Below, piece after piece: positions 48,001-59,442 of a stretch of DNA of 64,000 nt. A program made the position numbers and the translations under genes. The notes under the pieces were generated by a model. It was not told the DNA's origin. It ran no database searches and was given only the letters and a program-made list of their open reading frames with translations. Source of the stretch: Rhododendron vialii (Eukaryota > Streptophyta > Magnoliopsida > Ericales > Ericaceae); assembly GCF_030253575.1 (NCBI RefSeq), contig NC_080569.1:11477001-11541000 (forward strand), read 5' to 3'. Each line of letters begins with the position of its first letter. Position 1 is the first letter of the stretch.

Positions 48001-51000
48001 CCGAGTTCCAAATTAGAAAATTCTAGTATAGAAATCAAACAGCATTTAGCAACTGGAACCAAAATATAAACAACTCTAATTAACAAGTCAGGTTATCAAT
48101 ACACACCACTCAATGGGGACCAATGAAAGACAAGATATGAAACAAATTGAAGCAAGTGCCAATGAAATGACAACTGCCATGACATGAAGAGTGTCCCTCT
48201 GTAGCTGCCCCACTGCTAACGTTTTGGGAATGATTGTAACTCGACAAAAATTGCAAATACGGCCTTTTTCATTCACCAACACAAAGCACCATCATAAAAA
48301 TCTAAATTAAAGGAGGGATGTTTGAATGGGCATAAACTACTACGTCTGTACGGGTTTTCAAGGAAAATGTTCTATCTTGGAATGAATATCCAATTCCATA
48401 AGATGCTACCCGGGGCTGCAATCTGAGAATTACCTCTAATGTGGTTTCAACTGTTTCATTGCCTGTCCAAAACAGGCAGCCATTGCAACCCCTCACTCCC
48501 AAGTAAATAAATAAATTCTTGTGGTACTACGCCACATTGAGCCAGCAACTGCCACCTCAACATAATAAACAACTCTTAGTCCCATCAAATAACAAATAAC
48601 TCCTCTCACATTCTCCCTTTTTGCTCACACAAGCAATATAATTCATAGCACACTGTTAGCAGCCAATACCCATAAAACGCTTCAAGACCTTTGATAAGTT
48701 GTAGATTGATGATGAAACAAATCCATGACTTAATAACACAAAGAACTCCAGAAACTATTGCAGATTCAGGTGGAAACAGCCAGGTAAAAATCAATCAGAT
48801 ATATTTAATCATTAAGTTCAAACACATCTAGACTACATTGTGCATATCAAAAAAATGTCAATGGACTCTCATACACCACCCTACAATCGAAAGAAGATAA
48901 ATCAACCATAAAAAAGCAGGACAACCTTGAAACTGCAACAACAACATCAGGAAACTTTCCAGTATTCCATTCAGCATTTCGACTGTATATCTCAACTGAA
49001 CCATTCTCTAGGTAATGTATCTGTGCATGATTAGAGTTAGCGACAAACAAACATACGACATTCAGCAAATAAGCAAAAGCACCTTTAACCAGATACAATT
49101 ACCTGAGCGCGTTCTCCATCATACTTGTATTCACATGTGAACTCCATATCCTGAAATTTATCCAAGATCTCAGACACCCCTTTAGTCGGTTTTGCCAACA
49201 TAGGTCCGATGGGGACGCCTGGTGTGAAACTACATGTCTTTGGAAGAGTCCATACGCCGCCAGTAAGAAGAGCAGGGACTATTTTATCATACACGGGTAT
49301 TACAGAATATACTTGCTTAACAATCTTCGCAGCCTGACAGATGCAATCGAAGGATTTACTACATCAGGATCCAAATGAAATCAACCAATAGCATCTATTC
49401 AGCATCCAAAAAATGAAAGTGTCAAGGCAGATAATGGTTAGAACGGTTGTGACAGGGAAGGTGACGGCTGGTGCGAGAACCATATTGGCAGGTAAAAGGA
49501 CTAGAGCCTGGAACCATTAACCAGGTGACACAACTTGCGTGTGGCACCACTGCCGTGTGTAATGACTTCCATTCTAAAACCATTTGCCAAGTGGAATGAA
49601 CTAAACCGAGATGGGCTGTGTTGTTTAGTGTCCTATTTTTCTCCAATTTAGGGATTGATCTTAGCAGATGAAATCAGATTTTGAGATCAGAAATCCAAAT
49701 TTGGATTGAATGAAATTGTGCAACCTAATTGCAAGCATCACCAAGACACCCCAGCAAGCATCCACTCCACAACCCAATGTCCTTGAATCTGAAGTCCAAT
49801 GATAAGAAATTGATTGAACCATTGCTACAAATTTGTGCATTCATACGGGATACATGTATATTTTCCAGTGACCTATAAGCATATAGTGACAAAGCCCAAT
49901 ATTGAAACTAAAGAGTGAACAAACCGTGGGAATTGCTGTAGACTATTCAAAGGACAGCATGACAAAGAATTTGGCGCCTGTCATAGACTATCTGACATCG
50001 CGCTGATGAGCAACATTAGACAAGTGTTATACAGGATGGCCGGCCAGTAAAGTGAAACAAAAAAAAGGGGGGGCTTCAATTTCATCAGGATGTATTACCA
50101 TTAATTCATACCACGGTGTTAAAGGAAATAAATAGATCTTCAAGTTTCAACCACGGGACAAAAAAAAACCCTGCTAACTCACTTCTTCAAGAGGGGAATC
50201 AATATGAGCAGGTGGTGAAGAATGTTTTTCAGCATACACAGCAGCTTGCCCCACTGCAGCTAAGAGGGTTTGCTCTGCCAAACCGATCCGCAATTTTGAC
50301 TGCACAAAGTATCTAAAGCAAGTTAATAACGGGAGAAAGGATCAAACACACAAAGATGATAGCGATACCACTACTAACCTGCAGTAGGCGAATAAGATAT
50401 TGAGGTTCACAATCAGTAGCTGCAACGACAAGACCCTTTATATGGTTTTTCTTCTTCTCTTGACTATCCTTACCCGATTCCTAAAAGGATTCGACAAAAA
50501 GGAATCAAATAAGTCACAGCATACGTACATAGTTGCTAAATTTTGTGATATTCTCAAAGGCCTTGTTTTATCCTCTCAAACATAGGCCCGACCAAAACAA
50601 TGCAATTAGAAGTAAGAATAGTCAAAATTTGATCTGTTAGTAGCTTTCTTATCATGAATTATATCAATATCAAATGCAACATAAGCTCAAGAAACAATAA
50701 TTTCAAAATGCAGATTTGAATGCAGTGGCACTTATTAGAAAAGCCATTTGAGCAATAGATGTAAATCAGATAGCAATAAGTAAATCTAGTCAACGGTTTT
50801 ATTTCCAACTTATAATCAAGTTTCAGACACTATCTGGACTAACATGATGTTAACATTATGCAAAGAGCATACCAGAAGAAAATTAGATCACCCATTTTGC
50901 ATTTCAGAGTAAGGATGAGGACAGAGTACCTTAGCAATAAGCCGAAATGTATCAAAAACCTTGGCAACTGTTAATGCTTCAGGTCTTCGCATCAACCCTT

Positions 51001-53636
51001 GAGACGAACGACTAGCTTTTGCAACGAGGCCCAAGTCTCCTAAGGCCTAATAGTCACAGAGGTTTAGATGCACATATAACTGTATAAGTATAATGTGCCA
51101 TTAGAATACTTGCGTAAGGAAAATGCTAACCATTACCCAATGGGTGGTGGTTAAGGTTCAAAAAATGTAATGAAATATGCAAAAAGAGAATAAGGAAACA
51201 TGAAATTATATTGGTAAATGTTAAAAGGGTATTAAAGTTGTAACTTTTTGCAATTATTAACATCTTAAAATAATAACCCAATCCATTAGGCAGTTGCTGC
51301 GGTTGTCAGCATAACCATTAAATTAAGACCCATAAGAGAGCAAAAAGCATGTCATATTCTTATTTAAATAACACAATGTCGGACACACACACACATGTTC
51401 TTCCTCATCCTTTTAAACTTCAAATCATAAATGGATCAATGTCCACCAATGCAGGCCGTACTTCTTCCTTAGGATGGAAACATGTAAGCACTTTGGGTGT
51501 AAAATATAGACAGCAATCAAGTTTGACAGTAAAAACCAAATGGTCCACCATGTAATGACTGCCACAGTAAGAAAGCAGCAGAAATTCCATTCCTGCCATA
51601 GGCTCGGAGCTAATAAGTAGCGGAATTCCAAGACAAACCTGTACTAGAATCCCCAAAGACATTTTCTAGCAGGACACTGGATTAACTTGACACAAACCCA
51701 TTGTTCATCACGAAGACCCCCCAATCGACCAAAAAGTACTATAATCTGAAGTGGTTAAAAAACCCTACACTTGAGTTCAAAATTAAGCATAAACTCCACA
51801 TCCATTCCATTGGGTGGACGGGATTTTTTCTGTGTTTTATGATCCTTCAAGCTCCTTGTGGAGTTGTGGTATTTAGGGATATGACACTAAAGAAAGAAAT
51901 TTGCAGTTTGAACAATTATGTAACCAAGTGTTTTGTCACTATCATATGGAAAAAACTCGTACATTTTGTCGCAAAGCCAAAGGAGAATATGAAGTCAGTT
52001 AAAGACCCAATCGGGGTATAAACGTCAAACAACAAACCAAATCTAGACTAACCCAAAGTCACATGTAGCATTTTCACAGAAATTCAAAACATCAAAAAAA
52101 CAGCCTATAATCTCATACTAAAAAACATCTAGATGTGAAGAACAGATGTAATGAACATCGAATCTTTACCTTACTTAAGCTTAGTCTCCGGCTGGATAGA
52201 TGTCGGTTACAAATGAAGGGATTTTCTGTTACCAATCAATGAAAGCGGTTCAGATCTAGATTTGAAAGTTCACCTCACATCGGGCATTGGGAAAATTATT
52301 CCATGTCCTTGAGGCACAACGTGGTGGTGCCCCAAGCCACACCACCACAACATACTTGTCCAAGACTAATAGCGGGAACCCCACATAACTGTGTGGTGTC
52401 GGAGGGGCCTAGGCACCACATGGCAATGCCTTAGGGGCACTATATAATCTCTAGGGCATTGGACATTGAGTCGAGCTATATCCTATTGGATTTGAAATAA
52501 CTATTAACTAGGAATGAGTTCAAATCCTTCATGTTAAGAATTGTATTTATTGACAGATTCGAATGAAATAATTCTATTCTACCTCTACTCAATCTTCCAC
52601 TCTAGTTTCACAAGTACCTTTATTATGGCTAAAGTTTTTGTTGAATTTGAACATCACATCCTTTCGTATCAAATCTACACATATCCAAAAGGAGCCATAT
52701 ATTGTTCCGAAGGGTTCATCAAACAATAAGTCTTGCTTTGATCTACAAACAAAATCTGCACAGCTCATGCAATGACATAAATGAGAAAACCCAAAGTAAA
52801 GCCATAGAACAATCAACTACAAAAACCTGATATTTGCTCTTAATTTGTGATTCTTTCGCCCCACAAGCTTCGGCAAGTGCCTTGATAATTGAAGCGTCTC
52901 CGATTCCAAGCTCCACTCCTTCATGTGCCGGCGCAACCTTATTCCCCAAAAGATAAACAACCGCAACCAAATCATCCGGAGTAGTCTCAATCACAGTCCT
53001 CAACAAATTACACACGATCTCTGTTATCGCAATCCGTCCCGACTCCTTGTCTATCGCGTCGAACGCCTTGGCGAGAAACAGGAATGGCACCCGCTCGCCG
53101 TCCTTCCAAAACGCAGCCGATTTCGGGTCGAAATCTTTCGGCTTCTTCTTCAGAAGAGCAACACTCTCATCAGCAGTAACCAAACCCAGCTTCGAATCAG
53201 GGTCTGATACACGCGGTTTCTTCACTTCCGATTTCTCCTCATTCGAATTAGGGTTTGGTTCGCCTGATGTGGGACCATTTGAGACCTGGGCCTCTTCTAA
53301 CGGTTTAGAAACATCGGAGCTTTTCTTGGGACTAATGCTTTGGGTGTTTTTAGGGTTTGAGTCTGGGGTTTTACGCTTCTTGGGGGAAGAAGATTGGGCT
53401 TGGGGTCTCTTCTTGGAGGCGGCGGCTCGTGCGCCGGACATGAGAGCGTCGAAGGCGGAGGGGCGAGAGGACATGGTTGTACTAGGTTTAGGGTTTGGAG
53501 AGAAAGGGGTTTTGAGGAGGGAGAAGGGTTTGGGCGGGAAGAGAGAGGAAATGAGAGGAGGGAGTACTCGTCGTGGAGAGAGGGTGAGGGTGAGACGAGG
53601 AGAGAGAAAGGTGTGGGCTACACATCCGAACATCAA
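42088..53636 (-). CDS. LIG1: DNA ligase 1 (ATP-dependent)
   Basis: ATP-dependent ligase that seals nicks in DNA replication and repair; plant LIG1 serves nucleus and mitochondria. Seventeen minus-strand exons join without frame error: 53636-52827, 51046-50930, 50480-50379, 50299-50183, 49333-49103, 49020-48926, 47271-47184, 46244-46113, 44726-44614, 44236-44135, 44056-43995, 43827-43756, 43528-43455, 43351-43295, 42691-42614, 42348-42271, 42156-42088. The product is 798 residues from the first Met, close to the about 790 of Arabidopsis LIG1. Order: presequence, nuclear N-terminus with KKRK, DNA-binding domain (about 170-400), adenylation motif [10 protein letters not shown] with nucleophile K452, [30 protein letters not shown] and KLKKDYM, then the OB fold and [17 protein letters not shown] replaces the usual R in NAERNTG; this position also varies elsewhere. 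A second in-frame Met (53474-53472, [11 protein letters not shown]) would give a 744-residue nuclear form. Confidence 0.96.
45434..45964. mobile_element. TIR element in LIG1 intron 8
   Basis: About 530 bp with ends CTAAGAAGCACGG and CCATGCTTCTTAG and further GTGTCC-rich subterminal inverted similarity. Flanks TTTGTCAC and TTCCTCAC match at 6 of 8 positions, consistent with an aged 8-bp target duplication (hAT or Mutator type). No transposase frame. Confidence 0.65.
47449..47686. mobile_element. Tourist/Harbinger-type MITE in LIG1 intron 6
   Basis: 238 bp with GGCCCCGTTCCGCTTT at the left and AAAGTGGAACGGCCTC at the right, flanked by TAA (47446-47448 and 47687-47689). Subterminal parts (CTTCTTTTTCAAAAA, GGTAATTTCAA) are also inverted. 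Related to the element at 36475-36735. Confidence 0.8.
47735..47985 (+). pseudogene. ndhB: Plastid ndhB fragment in LIG1 intron 6
   Basis: The plus strand encodes [19 protein letters not shown], then [20 protein letters not shown] and GLRTGTD, which is an internal part of the plastid NAD(P)H dehydrogenase subunit 2. It then drifts ([17 protein letters not shown]) where the plastid protein has NIRDYAGLYTKDPFLAL, indicating small indels. It is antisense to LIG1 and bordered by a MITE 50 bp upstream. It lacks a plastid gene's ends and cannot make a working subunit. Transfer may be direct from plastid DNA or through a plastid-derived piece in the mitochondrial genome. Confidence 0.9.
51047..52826 (-). 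other. LIG1 intron 1
   Basis: The 1.78-kb first intron has no recognised gene inside. Around 52270-52450 a less AT-rich stretch with repeated ACCACA/GGCAC motifs may be an old transposon, but no ends could be assigned. Confidence 0.5.
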
Positions 53637-53795
53637 TTGAAAGCGATTCCGTGCATGTGAATTTTTGGTGATTTGTAGTGGAGAAAATTGAAATGGCGGG
53701 AGAGGGATTACCAGTGATGTTTGTACCCGCTAGGGGAAATGGAGGGGGGTTGTGAATCGCAGAACAAACTCCAGTGCAGAGAAGGCAATTCAATC
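53637..53795 (-). promoter_or_regulatory. LIG1 promoter / 5' leader
   Basis: The DNA immediately upstream of the first LIG1 Met. I see no canonical TATA box. A CCCGCTAGGGG and GGCGGGAGA stretch (53694-53740) includes a GGCGGGA motif of E2F-site type, which would suit an S-phase gene; this is inference. Confidence 0.35.
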
Positions 53796-54310
53796 CGTCT
53801 CGCCCTAACCCGCTCCGCCCCGCCCCACTCCTAAGCGATCCGGCGGGGTTTTTATTGTATTTTTTGGAGGTCAGGTGGAGTCGGGAGAAAATTGATAAAA
53901 TTCAATTGGAGTCGGATTGGCGTTACTCCGTTCGGGTAACCAGCTCACCCCGAAATCATTTTAGGCGTAAAAAAATTATTTTTATTCTTATATTTTTATC
54001 CTTAAAACTAAAATACCATATAAAATATTAATTATTTCTTCCATTTTCCTTTTAGATAATAGATTTTGGTTAAATTATAATAGTTATTTCATAAATTTTT
54101 ATTGTTTGTGCTCACTTATTTTAAAATCTAGATCATATTTTCCCAATAAATAAATGAGCGGGGCCGAGGTAGATAAACCCGATACCCGATAGGGGCGGGG
54201 CGGGAGTACCCATAAATTACCCGATCTGGGTTTGGGGCGGGGGCAGGGCTAAATTTTCAGGTTAGGGTCGGGGTGTGGCAAAACCTACCCCCACCCCATT
54301 GCCATTTCTA
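53796..54310. mobile_element. GC-end dispersed element upstream of LIG1
   Basis: GC-rich ends with CCGCCCCGCCCC near 53815 and GGGGCGGGGCGGGAG near 54195 enclose an AT-rich centre. Outer GGCAAT-type motifs (53787, inverse at 54298) suggest a terminal inverted repeat. No coding frame. The superfamily was not determined. Confidence 0.4.
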
Positions 54311-55016
54311 TTTCAGTGCCTTTGGTAAGGCCTTAAACGAGCCGAGCTTTATCAAACACGAGTCGAACTTATAGCTCCTTTTGGCAATGGAGGTGAGAAA
54401 AGAAAAGAGAGGGGAGTGGTCTCCCTTATTAGTGAGAAAAGAGAAGAAAGAGTTGTGATTTCTCACCCACCCATCCAAAAACAATTCGTGAGAAATCAAA
54501 CTGTCTCCACATCTCCAGCGACTTCAACTCCATCTCTAGTGACTGGTCCCAAATCAAAGTGTTCAAAACTCAGTTTTGATCACAGAAGTAGCTTCTCCTT
54601 GACGAGACGAAAACAACAGTGCAAGTACAACGATTATCCGACGAGAGGGTGGACCACACGTGTTGCCGAAAGTTATGCGAGTGAGATCTACTCCCACCCA
54701 CGCGCTTCACTCGCCTCACTCTTGCCTTTTCTCACAGAATCTCGCCACTTTTGGCGAGAAACGGAACTACGGTGTGAGGGGGTTCCCGTCTCCCTCCTCT
54801 CACCTTCTAGGCTTTCCAAACGAGGGAGAGAATTACTTCTCCCTCTGTTTCCTTTCTTTTCTCTCGAAATCCCCTGCTCTAAATGAGTTGTTAGTTATTT
54901 ATTAAACGAGCCAAACCTCCCATAAACGAATTCGAGCTCAGCTTGTTTACAAAGCGAGCCAACCTAGTGTTAATGAGCCGAGCTCACGAGTGACTCGGTT
55001 CGTTTACGGCCCTACT
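54311..55016. repeat. GCTCG-type dispersed repeat with a nested insertion
   Basis: The ends (TTAAACGAGCCGAGCTTTAT and GAGCTCACGAGTGACTCGGT, then TCGTTTACGGCCCTA) belong to the same repeat type as 37440-37780. From about 54375 to 54885 it is interrupted by purine/pyrimidine-skewed DNA (GAGAAAAGAAAAGAG on the left, TTTCTTTTCTCTC on the right) that looks like a separate inverted-repeat element. Confidence 0.5.
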
Positions 55017-55576
55017 TTTGGGTAAACTAGGGTTGCACTTTTGTTTGATGCATGGGAAAAAAAATTCACATTGATGTTTTTTTGGCCTCGTGCATCGAAT
55101 TGCTTGATAAAAACATATCATTTAATTTTTTTTCCATCTCATTCAATGCACACTAGCATTGTTCTTGTTCTATGTACTGAAAAACATATGTGGTGAAGAA
55201 TGAGTTTGGAACACTATGGAGCTTAGAATAATTTTTCCTCTATATTCACACCCCCTCCTTACGTCTCTCTCTATCTCTCTTTATTTTTATTAGAAGCGAC
55301 AAACGGACAAATTTGGACGAATCAAATATAGGTCAAGTCATACTCATAAGCCCAACCCAACTCGTTTTTCTCATCTCTCAGTCTCTCTCCCTTTTTTTTT
55401 TCCTCCTCCTTTTCTAATATGGGTTAAATATGGGTCGACTTTGTTGGGCCACACCATAGCCACAGGCCAACAGGTACCTAAGAATGTCTCACGCGGCCAA
55501 AACCGAGATACATTTTGTCGCTCCACAGCAGAGCAAAAGAACAGAATCACCACTATCGAAAGAGAAGAAAAAAAAT

Positions 55577-55704
55577 CAGGAAAATGACAATGACGTATTT
55601 TGATAAATAATATACGCCAATGACATTTTCAGTATTAACAAATGTTCTCAGCATATTCTTGGCGGGTATCAATTATCAAAACACATCATCGGCAGTCATT
55701 TTCC
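55577..55704. mobile_element. Foldback MITE
   Basis: AGGAAAATGACAATGACGTA at the left is matched, with some gaps, by the inverse of CATCGGCAGTCATTTTCCC at the right, and by TTTTGATAA(A)T(A)AT(A)(T)AC in the stem. 128 bp, no coding capacity. Confidence 0.6.
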
Positions 55705-56827
55705 CAAAAATCTCAAACCGAAAGAAGTCAAAGCTAATACAGCTACAAAAGCTTTAAGATCTTGGAAGAGATACTTAGCAGCCTATTAACAGCATTCCCC
55801 TCAATTAGAGGCGACAATTTGGACCCAGCTTTATGGATCCACCTCAACTGATCCATTTATAATTAGCCCAAATCCATCCATTTTTAAATATGATTTTTAA
55901 TTGGGCCAACTTAATAAATCCACAGAAAAAAAAAATGCAACTTAAACCAAACCACGACAATGTTAAAAGGAATAAATCTTTGAATCCCTGTTTCCTTGAA
56001 AGAAATTCTTTTGCAAGATAGAAAAAGGAATGACCTCCCAAGTTATATTTTCCCTTTTTTCAAACCTCCAGCTTTGCCACCAAGCAAGAGCGGAGCCACC
56101 ATATGTAGTTAGTAGGGTAAAAAATACAAAGGTATACACCTTATTTTGTTTTCTTTGGGTAAAATTTTAATATAAGCGGTTCAAATATGAAAAATATCAG
56201 CACAGATTAAGCCTGTATATATCTTGATTACTTTCAATTTTGGGGTCGTGTGACCACACTTCTTTCTATGTCCCTACGCCCGCCCCCAAGCCCGGAGGTC
56301 CATAAACTTCGACCTTGGACACAGTATGCAATTTCCCACCAATTCATACACTCTGACAACATCCTCCATAACATGACAAGCTTCCAATCCACAAATTTGA
56401 CGAAGTTCTGCATTTTGTTCCTTTAGAACCCCCATCCTGACTAAGGAATCTATAGTTTTTACTCGTGGTTCATAGCTGCCAACAAGCCAGACGAATTGGA
56501 CTTTTGGAGGTCGTATCAAACACCTACGTCTATGGATATTTTGTGCTCATCTGTTCCTGATAATGGTGGATATCTGAAAAATCAAACTCATATGTATTCA
56601 ATAAAATAACTTCTAGCTCCCTCGTATATTGTCAAATACTATTATTTTCTTGCCAACAACATTGAAAAGGAACAATTAGTCTTCCTCTTCTTTAGTAACT
56701 CTCAAGGCCTTAGTCAACTTATCATGTCCCAGTAGTGCACAAAGCACACATTTAGCCCGTGGAAGGACGTTGCCATGTCTTATTTCAAGAGTTTGAACTG
56801 ATTTAAAATTTAGTGCACGGGTTGAGG

Positions 56828-56833
56828 CACGTG
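56828..56833. promoter_or_regulatory. G-box (CACGTG) upstream of FIT
   Basis: A palindromic CACGTG lies about 1.08 kb before the FIT start codon. bHLH regulators of the iron response bind such sites in general, but a single hexamer is weak evidence. Confidence 0.3.
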
Positions 56834-57115
56834 TCATCGTTGTTTAAGCTTTTGTGACACACACCTCCATCACGCGTTGCATGTTTGAGCAAATACTAAT
56901 ACTTAACAACCAATTATCACCTTTGGTTTACTTGTACACTACTACCTCCAATTTAAAAACTCAAGCATAGAATGTTTACAGGTGCATTATTGTGGACATG
57001 GATAACTACAGATTGAGATGCTCAATTACAACCAACATAAAAAATTTGACCTTTTTTTCAATAATTTTTTTTTTTTGTAAGTCAAAACTTGAAATCGATT
57101 GGTGGCCTGCTCTTA

Positions 57116-57120
<5 letters not shown>

Positions 57121-57187
<67 letters not shown>
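57121..57187 (+). repeat. (AG)n microsatellite
   Basis: An unbroken AG run of about 67 bp about 730 bp upstream of FIT. Charged or Ser/Leu frames crossing it are artefacts. Confidence 0.95.
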
Positions 57188-57189
<2 letters not shown>

Positions 57190-57312
57190 ACCAATCATAA
57201 CATTCGAAAATCACTGGTAATATATTTTATTCTCATAGAGTTAGATGAGGTGATAATGTTAAAATGAACGTTCTGATTCACAATGCCAATAAGCCTTATA
57301 ATATATAGGAAA

Positions 57313-57472
57313 TTTATAGGGGAGTGAGATTTTCACATTCTCCTACTTTAGAACCGCACTCTCATTTTTGTCTTTATTCATGCGAATTTACAACATTGCC
57401 CTTTAATGTTCTCACTTTTTGACATATTTAAGAGGGAGTGCGGTTATAAAGAAATGGAATGCGAAAATCACC
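57313..57472. mobile_element. Foldback MITE in the FIT promoter
   Basis: The left arm (GAGTGAGATTTTCACATTCT ... AGAACCGCACTCTC) pairs with the inverse right arm (GAGGGAGTGCGGTTATAAAG ... GCGAAAATCACCC). About 160 bp, centred roughly 520 bp upstream of the FIT start codon. Confidence 0.7.
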
Positions 57473-57860
57473 CATATCGAGTATTTATATGTCTTTTACT
57501 TAACCAATCTGTTTAATCACAAACTCATAAAAAACTCTCATCTAACATGTTTCAATTAGAGTTACACGTCCAAGTGATCTTGTGCACTGCTGTAATTTCT
57601 CCAAAAAAATTTCCCATTGTGACCATGAAGATAAAAAGTTTGAAATATAATCACGGAAGTCTCTATCTTAAGGAAAAGCCAAATTTATTAATCATCCCCT
57701 GCCAACGTATCCGTATATGATTGGTCCTCTATTCACGGCCAGTTATCTCGAGCTTAATATTCAATTCACGACCCATCAAAGTCAACTTCTTCCTAGTTCA
57801 ATGCGAACCTTTTAATGTGATTCCTTTCACATGGAGAATGATGTACGTTTTTACTACTAG

Positions 57861-57868
57861 TATATATA
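57861..57868 (+). promoter_or_regulatory. Probable TATA box of FIT
   Basis: TATATATA lies 53 bp before the FIT ATG, allowing a short 5' UTR. Position and sequence fit, but there is no direct evidence of the start site. Confidence 0.45.
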
Positions 57869-57913
57869 CGTGTTATATGTACTAGAATACGGTACAATAT
57901 TCGCGTATGTACA

Positions 57914-59442
57914 ATGGAGAGGGATACAAGTGGAAACCAACTTGGGCATATCATGGGTGACTTCAACCCTCTACTGGGACTGATGGATGAAACAAATTTC
58001 CTGCAGTTCATTGATATCATTAGAGGAGAAAGTAGCGATCCCGTTGCCAAGTTTTGTGCCAACTTTGACTGCGAGCACATTGGTGGCTGTTTGGTGGACA
58101 ACCAATTTGAGTCGTCAACCCAACTAAATCCATTTGATCATTTCCATACTGATCAATCCGTGTCCAACCATGATTCTGATCTGATCATCAACACAGTACT
58201 GCAGCTAGCCACGGATGCTGATGAAGAAGAGAACGACAACCACGAGGAATCTTCGACAACCACGACCACAATACCATCAACAAAGAGAAAAGGAGGTGAT
58301 AGGTCGAGAACTCTGGTCTCAGAGAGGCGGAGGAGAGGCCGGATGAAGGAAAAACTCTACGCGTTGCGTGCATTGGTTCCTAACATAACCAAGGTATACA
58401 TGCTTTATATATAAGACACTTTGTTTTTCTTTTACAATATAGGTGTCTCTTCCAGCACAAACATTCTTTTATGATATGACAGGGTATCATGTGCTATCTG
58501 TGCCATAATGTCGATGGTTGTCTTGTTACATTACTGATTGTGCTATAGACTCGAAATTTTTTGACAAAAATGTATTTCATCTGGATAGCACGTGGCAGCG
58601 CAACATTCATTTAGGTGGAGTTTGGGCTCCATTCAACATGAATTTGCACAGTGCCAACCATTGAATATGTTGGAATTTTTTTTGTTAGTCGACACTATTT
58701 TCAGAGAAATTAAGTTGATTTGTTAAACTGTGTCTCCAGATGGATAAAGCATCGATTGTTGGAGATGCCTTATTGTACTTGCAAGATTTGCAGACGCAGG
58801 CTAAGAAGCTAAGATCTGAGATAGCAGGACTCGAATCATCGTTGGGAGGAAGGGAGAAAAACCAACGAGGCATAGCTGGAAACCAGAAGAACACCCAATA
58901 TACGAATACCGACCATCCAATTTGCAAGAACATATTCCAGGTTAATAACTGATAGCTAGCTACTGTAATCATTTCTAGTCGATATGTGTGAATAACTTGT
59001 GCAATGCTTTCAAAAGTTAGAAATTCGAAATGCTAACCATAACGTTTTCCAATTTAGCTGGACATGTTTCAAGTAGAAGAAAGAGGATTTTACGCGAGAG
59101 TGGAATGCAATAGAGGCCGAGGAGTGGCACCATCACTCTACAGGGCTGTTGAGTCCCTCACCAGATTGAATGTTCCGAGCTCCAACTTGGGCACTCGAGC
59201 TGAGAGATTCATATTGACCTTTAATTTGAAGGTGAGCTCTCAACTTTTTTTTCCCTTCGTTTTCGGTTACTTATAATTTGAAACTTATGGTAATGTATTA
59301 TCAGTACTGATTTATTTCATGCCTGAAAATTAAACAGGTTAAAGAATGCGAGCCTGACACGAACTTGCAAAAGTTGAAGCTGGGGTTAACTGAGGCCTTG
59401 TTGAAACAAGGATTTGTATTTCAGACACAGGCATCTGCCTAA
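57914..59442 (+). CDS. FIT: FIT/FER-type bHLH transcription factor (iron-deficiency response)
   Basis: Nuclear bHLH factor that in Arabidopsis (FIT, bHLH29) and tomato (FER) drives root iron-uptake genes as heterodimers with Ib bHLH proteins. Exons 57914-58393, 58740-58940, 59058-59231 and 59338-59442 give 319 residues; FIT has 318. Family marks: N-terminal TNFLQFIDIIRGE and NFDCEHIGGCLVDNQF, an acidic/Thr-rich linker, then DRSRTLVSERRRRGRMKEKL (residues 129-148, with E137 and R141 for E-box contact). Helix-loop-helix continues as YALRALVPNITKMDKASIVG and DALLYLQDLQTQAKKL. The C-terminal domain has FQVEERGFYARVECNRGRGV. The intron positions, one inside the HLH before MDKAS, fit the family. 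The frame is intact. The upstream 800 bp contain a foldback MITE and a long AG run that may influence expression. CSD2 follows 1.9 kb downstream on the same strand. Confidence 0.94.

Larger units (their letters stand above)
55017..57110. other. Intergenic repeats upstream of FIT
   Basis: Holds a foldback at 55577-55704 (separate entry) and a stretch from about 56090 to 56290 (GAGCGGAGCCACC to CCTACGCCCGCCCCC) resembling transposon ends. A minus-strand frame of 81 codons at 56519-56274 (containing CGLEACHVMEDVVRVYELVG) is not recognised and may be transposon-derived. Confidence 0.4.

Noticed and set aside
47742-48026. 94-codon frame as a functional NADH dehydrogenase gene
   Set aside because: Only an internal ndhB portion, frameshifted at its end, in antisense inside a nuclear intron; it is an organelle-derived fragment.
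53047-53640. 197-codon plus-strand frame opposite LIG1 exon 1
   Set aside because: Shadow of the LIG1 coding exon with no family similarity.
56274-56519. 81-codon minus-strand frame as a gene
   Set aside because: No family recognised, and it is next to transposon-like ends; kept only as a note under the intergenic entry.
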